Of a stretch of DNA of 64,000 nt, positions 16,311-25,283 are shown piece by piece (positions within the stretch are counted from its first letter, which is position 1; every line of letters starts with the position of its first letter). The translations under genes were made by a program, and so were the position numbers. The notes under the pieces are model-generated. The model worked only from the letters and a program-made list of their open reading frames with translations, was not told where the DNA came from and searched no databases. This DNA comes from Rhizobium sp. R634 (GTDB lineage: Bacteria; Pseudomonadota; Alphaproteobacteria; Rhizobiales; Rhizobiaceae), in assembly GCF_002211305.1 (NCBI RefSeq), contig NZ_LOKW01000024.1, positions 62,001-126,000 of the forward strand. The letters run 5' to 3'.

Positions 16311-17234
16311 ATGTCGTTCTTTCCAGGCAAAGATCCCCTGCCCGGCGATGCCTTCGCCTGTGACGCGATCGAGAACCTGATCATTCCGCGCACCAGCGAT
16401 ATCGGCGGCTTTCAGGTGCGGCGCGCGCTGCCCACGCGGCAGCGCCGGCTGGTCGGGCCGTTCATCTTCTTCGACCGCATGGGGCCGGCGATCCTGAAGC
16501 CGAACGAGGCGCTCGACGTCAAGCCGCATCCGCATATCGGGCTGTCGACGGTCACCTATCTCTTCGACGGCGAGATCCGCCATCGCGACAGCCTCGGCAC
16601 CGAAAAGGTCATCCGTCCCGGTGACATCAACCTGATGACGGCAGGCCGCGGCATCGTCCACTCCGAGCGCACGCCCGAAAATCTGCGCGGCCATCCGCTG
16701 CTGATGTCAGGCCTGCAGACGTGGCTGGCGCTGCCCGACGACAAGGAGGAGATCGATCCCTCCTTCGCCCATACGGAAAAGACCGAGATGCCGCTGATCG
16801 AAACTTCAGGTGTTCGCGGGCGTGTCGTCATCGGCTCGTTCGAAGGCATGACGTCGCCGGTCGGCACCTTCTCCGATACGCTCTATGTCGATCTCAATCT
16901 GGAGCCGCGCGCCAGCTTTCCCTTCGGCGCCGGCCATGAGGAACGCGCCGTCTACGTGCTTTCCGGCGAGGTCGTCATATCGAGCGACCGTTTCACCGCC
17001 GACCAGTTGCTGGTCTTCCGGCCCGGTGATCCGATCACGCTCGAAGCCGGCAGCGAGGGCTGTCACCTGATGCTCTTCGGCGGCGCTGCGCTGAATTCGA
17101 AGCGCTACATCTGGTGGAATTTCGTTTCCTCCTCGAAGGAACGGATCGAAAAAGCCAAGGAGGAGTGGCGCACCGGCCGCTTCGATATCGTTCCCGGCGA
17201 CGAAGAGGAATTCGTGCCTTTGCCGGAAAGCTGA
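16311..17234 (+). CDS. Pirin family protein
   Basis: 307 residues with two cupin domains. The N-terminal cupin contains KPHPHIGLSTVTYLFDGEIRHRDSLG and GRGIVHSER, with the metal-binding histidines and glutamate; the C-terminal pirin domain has GHEERAVYVLSGEV and the GGAAL segment. Bacterial pirins have quercetinase-like or regulatory roles. It lies 75 bases after the SDR gene on the same strand and may be co-transcribed with it. Confidence 0.9.
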   Translation: MSFFPGKDPLPGDAFACDAIENLIIPRTSDIGGFQVRRALPTRQRRLVGPFIFFDRMGPAILKPNEALDVKPHPHIGLSTVTYLFDGEIRHRDSLGTEKVIRPGDINLMTAGRGIVHSERTPENLRGHPLLMSGLQTWLALPDDKEEIDPSFAHTEKTEMPLIETSGVRGRVVIGSFEGMTSPVGTFSDTLYVDLNLEPRASFPFGAGHEERAVYVLSGEVVISSDRFTADQLLVFRPGDPITLEAGSEGCHLMLFGGAALNSKRYIWWNFVSSSKERIEKAKEEWRTGRFDIVPGDEEEFVPLPES

Positions 17235-17255
17235 ACCATCAGGATTAGAAGAAAT

Positions 17256-17305
17256 AGAGCAGGATATCCTTCGAAAACCGCTCACACTTTTCGACATCAT
17301 GCTCT
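17256..17305. repeat. Short rhizobial palindromic repeat upstream of dxs
   Basis: AGAGCAGGATATC...TTCGAAAA and TTTTCGACATCATGCTCT pair as imperfect arms around CCGCTCACAC. This GAGCATGAT...GTGAGCGG palindrome is one I know to be scattered between genes of Rhizobiaceae. It lies between the pirin gene and dxs. Confidence 0.65.
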
Positions 17306-17398
17306 AAGGTCAAACCTTCGGTTCCTGAAATGCACTTGTTTTGCCGCATTCTAATCGAATAAAGCGAGACAAGGAAAAGCAAGAAAGAGCGCCCGCCC

Positions 17399-19315
17399 GT
17401 GACACAACTGCCGAAGACCCCCCTGCTCGACCAGGTCACCTACCCCGCCGACCTGCGCAAGCTCGAGGATCGCGACCTGCCGCAGCTTGCGCGCGAGGTC
17501 CGGGACGAAATGATCGATGCCGTGTCGCGCACCGGCGGCCATCTCGGCGCCGGCCTCGGCGTGGTCGAGTTGACGATTGCCATCCACAGCGTCTTCGACA
17601 CGCCGAACGATCGGCTGATCTTCGATGTCGGCCACCAATGCTATCCGCATAAGATCCTCACCGGCCGGCGCGACCGCATCCGCACCTTGCGCCAGGAAGA
17701 CGGGCTGTCCGGCTTCACCCGCCGGGCGGAGAGCGAATATGACCCGTTCGGCGCGGCGCATTCCTCGACCTCGATCTCGGCCGGTCTCGGCATGGCGATC
17801 GCCGCCGATCTCGACAAGACCGACCGGCGCGTCATCGCCGTCATCGGCGACGGGGCCATGTCGGCCGGCATGGCCTATGAGGCGCTGAACAATGCCGGCG
17901 CGCTCGACGCCCGCCTCATCGTCATCCTTAACGACAACGACATGTCGATCGCGCCGCCGACAGGCGCGATGAGCGCCTACCTCGCCCGCCTTGCCTCCGG
18001 GCGCACCTATATGGGCTTCCGCGACTTCGGCAAGAAACTGACGGCCTATCTCGGCAAGAACATCGACCGGGCGATCACCCGCGCCGTCGAACATGCCCGC
18101 GGCTACGTCACGGGCGGCACGATGTTCGAGGAGATGGGCTTCTATCATATCGGGCCGATTGACGGCCATTCCTTCGACCATCTGCTGCCGGTGCTGCGCA
18201 ACGTGCGCGACAATGGGCGCGGGCCGGTGCTGATCCATGTGGTCACGCAGAAGGGCAAGGGCTATCCGCCGGCGGAAGCCGCAGCCGACAAATATCACGG
18301 CGTCAACAAGTTCGACGTCATCACTGGCGCGCAGGCACGGGTGAAGCCGAATGCGCCGAGCTATACGAGCGTCTTTGCCGAGGCGCTGGTGCAGGAAGCC
18401 ACTCTCGACGACAAGATCGTCGGCATCACCGCCGCCATGCCGAACGGCACCGGCCTCGACAAACTCGCCGAAGCCTTCCCGTCGCGCTGCTTCGATGTCG
18501 GCATCGCCGAACAGCATGCCGTGACCTTCGCCGCCGGGCTTGCGGCGGAAGGCTACAAGCCGTTCGCCGCGCTCTATTCCACCTTCCTGCAACGCGCCTA
18601 CGACCAGGTCGTGCACGACGTGGCGATCCAGGGCCTGCCGGTGCGTTTCCCGATCGACCGCGCCGGTTTCGTCGGCGCCGACGGGCCGACCCATGCCGGC
18701 TCCTTCGACACCGCCTTCCTCGCCACCCTGCCCGGCTTCGTGGTGATGGCAGCGTCCGACGAGGCCGAACTCAAGCATATGGTGCGCACCGCCGCGGCCT
18801 ATGATGCCGGCCCGATCTCGTTCCGTTATCCCCGTGGTGAAGGTGTCGGCGTCGAGATGCCGGTACGCGGCGAAATCCTGCAGATCGGCAAGGGCCGTAT
18901 CGTCAAGGAAGGCGCGAAAGTGGCGCTGCTCTCCTTCGGCACCCGGCTTGCCGACTGTCTGCTTGCCGCCGAGGATCTCGATGCGGCCGGCCTTTCGACG
19001 ACGGTCGCCGACGCCCGCTTCGCCAAGCCGCTCGACCACGACCTGATCCGCCAGCTTGCCCGCCACCACGAGATGCTGATCACCGTCGAGGAAGGCTCGG
19101 TCGGCGGCTTCGGCAGCCAGGTGATGCAGTATCTCTCAAGCGAAGGCCTGCTCGACAACGGGCTGAAGATACGTTCGCTCGTCATGCCCGATATCTGGAT
19201 GGAGCAGGCAAAGCCCGAAGCGATGAATGCCCATGCCGGGCTCGACCGCGCCGGGATCGTTTCGACGGTCTTCCGGGCGCTGGGGCGCGGCGTTGCGGTT
19301 GGGGTGGCTGGGTAG
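17399..19315 (+). CDS. dxs: 1-deoxy-D-xylulose-5-phosphate synthase
   Basis: 638 residues, first enzyme of the MEP isoprenoid pathway: pyruvate plus glyceraldehyde 3-phosphate to DXP, with thiamine diphosphate. The thiamine motif runs from GDGAMSAG to NDND near residues 152-181; N-terminal GGHLGAGLGVVELT, the central GIAEQHAVTFAAGLA with the catalytic-type Glu, and DRAGFVGADGPTHAG are all present. The start is GTG at 17399. It normally neighbours xseB and tlyA in rhizobia, and both are close by here. Confidence 0.97.
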   Translation: MTQLPKTPLLDQVTYPADLRKLEDRDLPQLAREVRDEMIDAVSRTGGHLGAGLGVVELTIAIHSVFDTPNDRLIFDVGHQCYPHKILTGRRDRIRTLRQEDGLSGFTRRAESEYDPFGAAHSSTSISAGLGMAIAADLDKTDRRVIAVIGDGAMSAGMAYEALNNAGALDARLIVILNDNDMSIAPPTGAMSAYLARLASGRTYMGFRDFGKKLTAYLGKNIDRAITRAVEHARGYVTGGTMFEEMGFYHIGPIDGHSFDHLLPVLRNVRDNGRGPVLIHVVTQKGKGYPPAEAAADKYHGVNKFDVITGAQARVKPNAPSYTSVFAEALVQEATLDDKIVGITAAMPNGTGLDKLAEAFPSRCFDVGIAEQHAVTFAAGLAAEGYKPFAALYSTFLQRAYDQVVHDVAIQGLPVRFPIDRAGFVGADGPTHAGSFDTAFLATLPGFVVMAASDEAELKHMVRTAAAYDAGPISFRYPRGEGVGVEMPVRGEILQIGKGRIVKEGAKVALLSFGTRLADCLLAAEDLDAAGLSTTVADARFAKPLDHDLIRQLARHHEMLITVEEGSVGGFGSQVMQYLSSEGLLDNGLKIRSLVMPDIWMEQAKPEAMNAHAGLDRAGIVSTVFRALGRGVAVGVAG

Positions 19316-19338
19316 ATCTTGGCTGCCATATCATCATG

Positions 19339-19370
19339 AAAAAGGGCGGCGCATCCACTGCGCCGCCCTC
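19339..19370 (-). terminator. Bidirectional hairpin between dxs and chemoreceptor gene
   Basis: AGGGCGGCGCA and TGCGCCGCCCT form a perfect 11-bp stem with loop TCCAC. On the minus strand it is followed by TTTTTC, an intrinsic terminator for the chemoreceptor gene; on the plus strand CTCTTCGTTTG follows, so it may also end dxs. Confidence 0.75.
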
Positions 19371-19406
19371 TTCGTTTGACGTCCCTTTCCGAGAAAGAGC
19401 GCCCTA

Positions 19407-21353
19407 TCAGAACTCCGTCCAGTCTTCCTGGACGGCGGCTGCCGCGGTTGCCTGCCTGCCGCCGAAGGCCTTCGTGACCTTGCCGGCGAGCGCGCGGGCC
19501 GGGGAGGCGACCGGGCGGGACGCCGTGCTGGCGACGGCGGCGCGCGGTGCGGCGGCATCGGATCTCACCTGGCCGAGCTTGAACTGATGCAGCAGTTGGT
19601 CCAGAGCGCTCGCTTCCTGGGCGAGCGCATGGCTTGCCGCTGTCTGCTCTTCGACCATCGCGGCATTCTGCTGCGTGCCCTGGTCCATATTGTTGACGGC
19701 AGTGTTGATCTCCTGCAGCCCGATCGACTGTTCGCGCGTGGCGGTGACGATCGCGTTGACGTGGTGGTTGATCTCCTGCACTTCGGCAACGATCGCTTCC
19801 AGCGCCCTGCCGGTTTCACCGACCAGCGAAACGCCGGTCTGGACATGGGTGCCGGAATTGGTGATCAGCGCCTTGATCTCCTTGGCGGCATTGGCCGAGC
19901 GCTGAGCGAGCTCGCGCACTTCCTGGGCAACGACAGCAAAGCCCTTGCCGGCGTCGCCGGCGCGCGCCGCTTCGACGCCTGCATTGAGAGCGAGCAGGTT
20001 GGTCTGGAAGGCGATGTCGTCGATGACGCCGATGATATTGGAGATTTCGCCCGAGGACTTCTCGATCTGCTCCATGGCGGAGACAGCCTTGCGGACGACT
20101 TCGCCTGATTTTTCGGCGCCGAGGCGGGTGCGCTCGACGAGATTGCCGACGTCCTCGGCACGCTTGGCGCTATCGCGGACCGTCGTCGTCACCTGCTCGA
20201 GCGCTGCGGCGGTCTCTTCGACGGCGGCAGCTTGCTGCTCGGTGCGGTGGGCAAGATCGTCGGCGGCCGAGCGGATCTCGCCGGCGCCAGCGTTGATCGC
20301 CGAAGCATTGTGGCCGACCGACTGGAGAGCCGCCTGCAGCTTTTCGACGGCGTGGTTGAAGTCGTTGCGCAGCGTGTCGTATTGCGACGCGAACGGCGTC
20401 TGGATGCGTGCTGCGACATCGCCCTCGGCAAGGCCGGCAAGGCCGCTCGCCAGAGCATCGATGGCAAAGCGGAGTTCGCCTTCCTCGCGCGCCTTCTGTT
20501 CGTCGGTTGCCCGGCGCTGGCGCTCGGCTTCGTCACGCATGCGGTCGGTCTCGCCGGAAAGGCGCAGCTTCTCGATCGCGGCCTGCTTGAAGACCAGCAC
20601 CGACTGGGCCATGAGGCCGACTTCGTCGCCGCGGTCCGTGGCCGGAACCTCGATGTCGTTCTGGCCGCCCGCCAAGCGATCCATGGCGGCGGTCATGCCG
20701 ACGATCGGGCGGACGATGGTGCGCGACATCAGCCAGGCGAGAATGGCGGCGGCAAGCGAAGCGACGATGCCGCCGGCAAGCAGCGTCGTCTTCAGATCGC
20801 TGTTGGCATCGGCACGGAACGCAGCCAGCTCTTCAGACTTCTGACGTGCGGTGGCCTTGATTTTGGCCGAGGCCTGACGGAAGCCATCGAGCTGACCCTT
20901 GGTGGCGTTGACGCCGATCTTGACGACCTCTTCGATCGGCATGTCGGTCTCCTTGCGCGCCTTGGTCTGCGGCTCGGCAAGCTCATGGAAATAGAGATCG
21001 GCGGCCTTCTGCATGCCGTCGATCATCTCGACCAGCTGCGGCTCGCCGGCGGCCGTCTGCTTGGCAGCGGCAATCGCCTTCAGCATACGCTCGCGGTTGG
21101 CGAAGACGTCGCCATAGGTGCTGTCGCTGCGGAAGAGAATGAAACCGCGCAGATTGACCGCCTGCTCGAGCATCGCCTGCAGCGCATCATCGATCTGATT
21201 GACGAGCAGCTCGGACTTTTCCTGCTCGGCGGAAGCGGCCGCGGACGCCGTCGCCTTGGAATAGACGAAGACCGAGATGGACATGAAAATGAGGATGAGG
21301 GCTGCGAACGTGGCCGCAAGCTTGCCGTTCAAGGATATGTTTTTAGCGGACAT
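19407..21353 (-). CDS. Methyl-accepting chemotaxis protein with C-terminal CheR tether
   Basis: 648 residues from the ATG at 21353, preceded by AGGAG. Transmembrane segments lie at about 11-31 and 189-209, with a helical CHASE3/four-helix-like sensor between them, then HAMP (about 210-262) and the cytoplasmic signalling domain with the hairpin tip DIAFQTNLLALNAGVEAARA. The protein ends EDWTEF, matching the x-W-x-x-F pentapeptide that tethers CheR/CheB in long receptors, which suggests a high-abundance type. Ligand unknown. It is the only gene between the dxs terminator and the DUF4424 gene. Confidence 0.92.
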   Translation of the reverse strand: MSAKNISLNGKLAATFAALILIFMSISVFVYSKATASAAASAEQEKSELLVNQIDDALQAMLEQAVNLRGFILFRSDSTYGDVFANRERMLKAIAAAKQTAAGEPQLVEMIDGMQKAADLYFHELAEPQTKARKETDMPIEEVVKIGVNATKGQLDGFRQASAKIKATARQKSEELAAFRADANSDLKTTLLAGGIVASLAAAILAWLMSRTIVRPIVGMTAAMDRLAGGQNDIEVPATDRGDEVGLMAQSVLVFKQAAIEKLRLSGETDRMRDEAERQRRATDEQKAREEGELRFAIDALASGLAGLAEGDVAARIQTPFASQYDTLRNDFNHAVEKLQAALQSVGHNASAINAGAGEIRSAADDLAHRTEQQAAAVEETAAALEQVTTTVRDSAKRAEDVGNLVERTRLGAEKSGEVVRKAVSAMEQIEKSSGEISNIIGVIDDIAFQTNLLALNAGVEAARAGDAGKGFAVVAQEVRELAQRSANAAKEIKALITNSGTHVQTGVSLVGETGRALEAIVAEVQEINHHVNAIVTATREQSIGLQEINTAVNNMDQGTQQNAAMVEEQTAASHALAQEASALDQLLHQFKLGQVRSDAAAPRAAVASTASRPVASPARALAGKVTKAFGGRQATAAAAVQEDWTEF

Positions 21354-21569
21354 CGATGAATCTCTCCTGACGAGTCGACGCGACGAGAGCCGGGGTCGCG
21401 CGAAACGCGCAACTGCAAGGCTTCTGAATTTGGAACATGATCGGCGGGGAGACGCCTGCGCCTTCATGGCGCGAAGCGGTTCGCAGGAACCGCTGCAATC
21501 GAGCCGAACCTATGTGCGCAGACTTTAAATTTGCTTAAATTGCGGACCGCATCGGCAGCAGGCCCGCAT

Positions 21570-22565
21570 TTATTGCGCCTCGGGCGGATTGAGGATAAGG
21601 ATATCGAAATCCTTCTCGGGATCGAAATCCTCTGATGTCATCCGGAACGTCGTCGGACCGATCTTCTGAACGTTGCTGCCGCAGAAGCTGATGAGGTTGC
21701 CGGGCTTGCCCTTGTCGACCGTCAGCTGGAAGCGCCGGATCGGTCCGGCCCAGTTGGAGCCGGTCGACAGCACATAGGAAATCCAGCTTTCGGTGTAGTT
21801 GGCGCCTCCCGCCTCGGCTTCGCTGGCGCGCTGCTGGGCGGTCCTGACGAAGTCTCCGTCCAGGCAGTATTTGCGGGCATATTGTTTGAAACGCTCGCCT
21901 TTCGCCTCACCGTTTTCGAGAAAACTGATGGCGACGGTGCCGCCGACGGCCGGTTTGTAACGGTGCTGGACGCTCACTCTCTTCTTCGCCGGAAACACGG
22001 TGCGCCACCAGTAGGTCGAGCGCAGCGTCCAGAGCGGCACCAGATCGACCTTGCCGGCGCCACCAGCCATGGGATAGACGAGACCGCGGGCGATCCAGTC
22101 CTTCCGGACGGTTTGGGGAAGCTTGGCCAGTGCGTCAGCCGTCTTCGGGCTCATGGGCATAACGGGAATGCCGAGCTTGGCGAACTCGTCGGTCACGTCG
22201 ATGCCGAGCGAGACGACCCGCTGCTGCAGGTCGGCCTTGATCGGCCTGCCGTCCTGCACGGTGGAAAAATGTAGGAAATTGTCGCTGTCATAGTCGGAGA
22301 TGGCGGTATCGCCATCCAGGCGGCCCGTGATATCGGGCATCGGAAAGGCGACCAGGCTCTCGACGTCCTTGTCCGAGGTATTCTCGAAGACATAGTCGAC
22401 ACGCACTTCCGAAGCGGAGATGAAAAGATCCTCCTCCGCCATGCTGACATCGTCGGATTGGGCAAAGATCAGCCCGCCGGTCTTGACCTCGGCCAGCGTG
22501 TCATTCGCCGAAACAGGCGATGCGATCGCCGCTGCCGCGACAAGAAGAGTGAAGAGCTTCATCAT
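21570..22565 (-). CDS. Exported DUF4424-family protein
   Basis: 331 residues with a signal peptide (LFTLLVAAAAIASPVSAND). The body matches my recollection of DUF4424 proteins: GGLIFAQSDDVSMAEEDLFIS at the mature N-terminus, a conserved YWWRTVFPAKKRVSVQHRYKP segment and YARKYCLDGDFV. The family is periplasmic and of unknown function. Two cysteines in the second half (YCLDG and SFCGS) could pair. It lies upstream of the chemoreceptor gene on the same strand with a 216-base gap, so separate transcription is likely. Confidence 0.75.
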   Translation of the reverse strand: MMKLFTLLVAAAAIASPVSANDTLAEVKTGGLIFAQSDDVSMAEEDLFISASEVRVDYVFENTSDKDVESLVAFPMPDITGRLDGDTAISDYDSDNFLHFSTVQDGRPIKADLQQRVVSLGIDVTDEFAKLGIPVMPMSPKTADALAKLPQTVRKDWIARGLVYPMAGGAGKVDLVPLWTLRSTYWWRTVFPAKKRVSVQHRYKPAVGGTVAISFLENGEAKGERFKQYARKYCLDGDFVRTAQQRASEAEAGGANYTESWISYVLSTGSNWAGPIRRFQLTVDKGKPGNLISFCGSNVQKIGPTTFRMTSEDFDPEKDFDILILNPPEAQ

Positions 22566-22696
22566 GAAACACCCCCGTTCCTGCGGCCGCCCCGCGATTG
22601 CCGCGGCAGGATTATCGCCGAAAGCTTTTGAGGGTCAATGACGATCCCGGGAACAAAATGCTTGCAACCGGCGGCTTTGCCGGTCATTCACAGCCG

Positions 22697-23443
22697 ATGT
22701 CCGATCAAAATACCCAGCGCCTCGACCAGCTTCTCGTCTCCCGCGGTCTCTTTGCCAGTCGCTCGCGGGCCCGCGATGCGGTGCAGCGCGGAACCGTCCG
22801 GATCGGCGGCCAGGTGGTGACGAAGGCCGGCGCGCTCTTTGGCGACGACGCTGCCATCGAGATCGACGATCCGGCGCAGGACTATGTCTCGCGCGCCGCA
22901 CTGAAGCTTGCCGGCGCCCTCGACCATTTCCGGCTCGATCCCGCCGGCCATCACTGTCTTGATATCGGCGCTTCCACAGGCGGCTTCACCGAGGTGCTGC
23001 TGCAGCGGGGTGCCCGGCACGTCACCGCGATCGATGTCGGCCATGGGCAGATGCATCCGCGCATATCAGCCGATCCGCGGGTGACCAGCAAAGAGGGCCT
23101 CAACGCTCGTAACCTGACGGCAGAAGATATCGGCCATCCCGCCACCTTCATCGTCTCCGACGTCTCCTTCATTTCGCTGAAGCTCGCACTGGCGCCGGCG
23201 CTCGATATCGCCGAACCGGGCGCAACCGCCGTCCTGCTGGTCAAGCCGCAGTTCGAGGCCGGCCGCGAGGCGATCGGCAAGGGCGGCTTGCTGAAAGATC
23301 CCTCTTCCGCTCCAGCCGTCGCATCGGAATTGGAGCGCTGGTTCATCGAGGACATGGGCTGGAAAAGCCTCGGCCTCATCCCCTCCCCGATTTCCGGCGG
23401 CGACGGCAATCAGGAATTCCTTCTGGCAGGATTGAAACCGTGA
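22697..23443 (+). CDS. tlyA: TlyA-family rRNA (cytidine-2'-O)-methyltransferase
   Basis: 248 residues. An N-terminal S4 RNA-binding domain (about 1-65: RLDQLLVSRGLFASRSRARD) is followed by an FtsJ/RrmJ-type Rossmann fold with LDIGASTGGFTEVLLQRGA and the catalytic Asp/Lys segments (FIVSDVSFISL, VLLVKPQFE). TlyA proteins 2'-O-methylate ribosomal RNA, and older annotation calls them hemolysin A. The ATG at 22697 gives the family length; upstream in-frame codons lack similarity. The stop overlaps the GTG of the next gene by four bases. Confidence 0.92.
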   Translation: MSDQNTQRLDQLLVSRGLFASRSRARDAVQRGTVRIGGQVVTKAGALFGDDAAIEIDDPAQDYVSRAALKLAGALDHFRLDPAGHHCLDIGASTGGFTEVLLQRGARHVTAIDVGHGQMHPRISADPRVTSKEGLNARNLTAEDIGHPATFIVSDVSFISLKLALAPALDIAEPGATAVLLVKPQFEAGREAIGKGGLLKDPSSAPAVASELERWFIEDMGWKSLGLIPSPISGGDGNQEFLLAGLKP

Positions 23444-24690
23444 GCACAGAAACCGTCACGATCGAAAAGCTCGGCGCCCAAGGCGACGGCGTCGCCAGCA
23501 GCGCCACTGGGCCTGTTTATGTGCCCTTCGCATTGCCTGGGGAAACGGCGGCGATCGCCCGCGTCAAAGGCCACGGCACGATCATGTCGATCGCAACGCC
23601 CTCACCCGACCGGCAGGAGCCGCCCTGCCGGCATTTCGGTCCCGATGGCCTCAACGGCACCTGCGGCGGCTGCACGCTCCAGCATCTGGCCGATGCGCCT
23701 TACCGCGCCTTCAAGAGACAGCTGGTCATCGATGCGCTGAAATCCAAAGGACTCACACCCGAGGTCGGCGAGGTCGTTCCGGCCCGGCCGGGCGAACGCC
23801 GGCGCGTGGTCTTTGCGGCGCGCAAGACCGAGAAGGATATGCTGATCGGTTTCAACCAGGCCGAAAGCCACCATATCGTCGCGATCGAGGAATGTCCGAT
23901 CTCGTCGGCAGGGATCATCGCCCGGCTGCCGGCGATCAAGGCGATTGCCGCATCGCTGGCGACGGGCGCCGAACCCTTCCGGATTGCCGTGCTCGAAACG
24001 CTTTCCGGTCTCGATGTCGCTGCCGACGAGGTGAAGAAACTCTCCGACCAGCAGCGGCGAAAGGCGATCGAGACCGTACTCAGCCTGCGCGGCATCGCCC
24101 GCGTGACCGTCAATGGCGAGATCCTCGTCGAGCCCTCAAAGCCGCTGATCGATTTCGGCGGCGTCCCGGTTTCACCGCCGCCGGGCGGCTTCGCCCAGGC
24201 GACGAAACCGGCGGAAGAGGCGATGGCCGAGCTGGTGCTTGCCCATGCCGGCAAGGCGAAGCGGATCGCCGATCTCTTCGCCGGCGCCGGCACGTTTTCG
24301 CTGGGGCTGGCGCGGATCGGCCGCGTGCATGCCGTCGAGGCCGAGGCAAAGGCGCTCGCAGCGCTCGATCACGCCGCACGCAACACGCAGGGACTGAAAC
24401 CCGTCACCGTCGAGAAGCGCGATCTCTTCCGCCGCCCGCTGATGACGCAGGAGTTCAAGCCCTTCGACATCGTCGTCTTCGACCCGCCGCGTGCCGGGGC
24501 AGAGTTCCAGTGCAAGGAACTGGCCCGCTCGGCAGTCAAGAAGATCGCGGCCGTCAGCTGCAATCCGCTCACCCTGGCGCGCGACCTGGCGATCCTCGTC
24601 GAAGGCGGCTACCGGATCACCAGCGTAACGCCGATCGACCAGTTCCTCTGGACCTCGCATGTCGAAGTGGTGGCGACACTGGAGAAATAG
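23440..24690 (+). CDS. RlmD/TrmA-like [4Fe-4S] RNA (uracil-5-)-methyltransferase
   Basis: 416 residues with a GTG start in the GTGA overlap with tlyA. An N-terminal TRAM-like segment precedes the iron-sulfur cysteines C63, C75, C78 (CRHFG, GTCGGC) and C152 (EECP). The methyltransferase domain shows FAGAGTFSLGLA, VFDPPRAGA and the catalytic-cysteine motif VSCNPLTLARDL. It methylates U in rRNA or tRNA at C5; which RNA cannot be told from sequence. It pairs with tlyA as an RNA-modification operon. Confidence 0.9.
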   Translation: MSTETVTIEKLGAQGDGVASSATGPVYVPFALPGETAAIARVKGHGTIMSIATPSPDRQEPPCRHFGPDGLNGTCGGCTLQHLADAPYRAFKRQLVIDALKSKGLTPEVGEVVPARPGERRRVVFAARKTEKDMLIGFNQAESHHIVAIEECPISSAGIIARLPAIKAIAASLATGAEPFRIAVLETLSGLDVAADEVKKLSDQQRRKAIETVLSLRGIARVTVNGEILVEPSKPLIDFGGVPVSPPPGGFAQATKPAEEAMAELVLAHAGKAKRIADLFAGAGTFSLGLARIGRVHAVEAEAKALAALDHAARNTQGLKPVTVEKRDLFRRPLMTQEFKPFDIVVFDPPRAGAEFQCKELARSAVKKIAAVSCNPLTLARDLAILVEGGYRITSVTPIDQFLWTSHVEVVATLEK

Positions 24691-24749
24691 GCGCCTGCCT
24701 GACACTTCGCATCGACGGGATCGCGATATGCCGGAGCGTCGAGAACATC

Positions 24750-25199
24750 TTATTGATCGGCCGGCTCGCTGGCCCCGGGCAAACTCATGCGCATTGGCCG
24801 CGTTCCGAGCTTTGCACCCGTGACGGCATCGATTGCGACAGGCTCGATCTCCAGGCCCGATTCGATATCGATATAGCGGGCGAGTTCTCCATCGCAATGG
24901 CGCTGCGCCCAAGCCCCGATCATCATCAAAACAGGCAGAAAATCGCGGCCGGCTTCCGTGAGGACATATTCTTCGCGGGGCGGCCGTTCGGAATAGAGTC
25001 GCCTCTCAAGCAGACCGTCCTCCGTCAGCGCCTTGAGACGCTTGGTCAACATCGTCGGCACGATGCCGAGGCTCTTCCTGAACTGATCGAAGCGGGTGAG
25101 GCCCGTATGGGCGTCCCGCAAGACGAGAATGCTCCACGCATCGCCGACTGATTGAAGGCCGCGGGCGACCGGGCACTGGGGAATCGGATTATTTTTCAT
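24750..25199 (-). CDS. HxlR-family transcriptional regulator
   Basis: 149 residues. The winged helix domain has the HxlR signatures CPVARGLQSVGDAWSILVLRDA, then FDQFRKSLGIVPTMLTKRLK and ERRLYSERPPREEYVLTEAG. The conserved N-terminal Cys (C9) is present; in several family members it senses electrophiles or disulfide stress. It is divergent from an SDR gene across a perfect inverted repeat, so it most likely represses that gene and itself. Confidence 0.92.
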   Translation of the reverse strand: MKNNPIPQCPVARGLQSVGDAWSILVLRDAHTGLTRFDQFRKSLGIVPTMLTKRLKALTEDGLLERRLYSERPPREEYVLTEAGRDFLPVLMMIGAWAQRHCDGELARYIDIESGLEIEPVAIDAVTGAKLGTRPMRMSLPGASEPADQ

Positions 25200-25203
25200 T
25201 TAG

Positions 25204-25238
25204 TATCTTTTCGATAGTGACACGATATCGAAAAGATA
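25204..25238. promoter_or_regulatory. Perfect inverted-repeat operator between hxlR-type regulator and SDR
   Basis: TATCTTTTCGATA (25204-25216) and TATCGAAAAGATA (25226-25238) are exact reverse complements, 13 bases each with a 9-base spacer. Each arm is itself TATC-5-GATA, so four half sites are present. It begins five bases before the regulator's start codon and lies 45 bases before the SDR start, a strong candidate for the HxlR binding site. Confidence 0.75.
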
Positions 25239-25283
25239 GTAACAGATTGATGGACAACGATCCACACCTTGAAAGCTGACAAT

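Noticed and set aside
21476..21493. Hairpin GCGGTTC-GCAG-GAACCGC between the DUF4424 and chemoreceptor genes
   Set aside because: The stem is only 7 bp with no T-run on either strand, so neither terminator nor operator can be supported.
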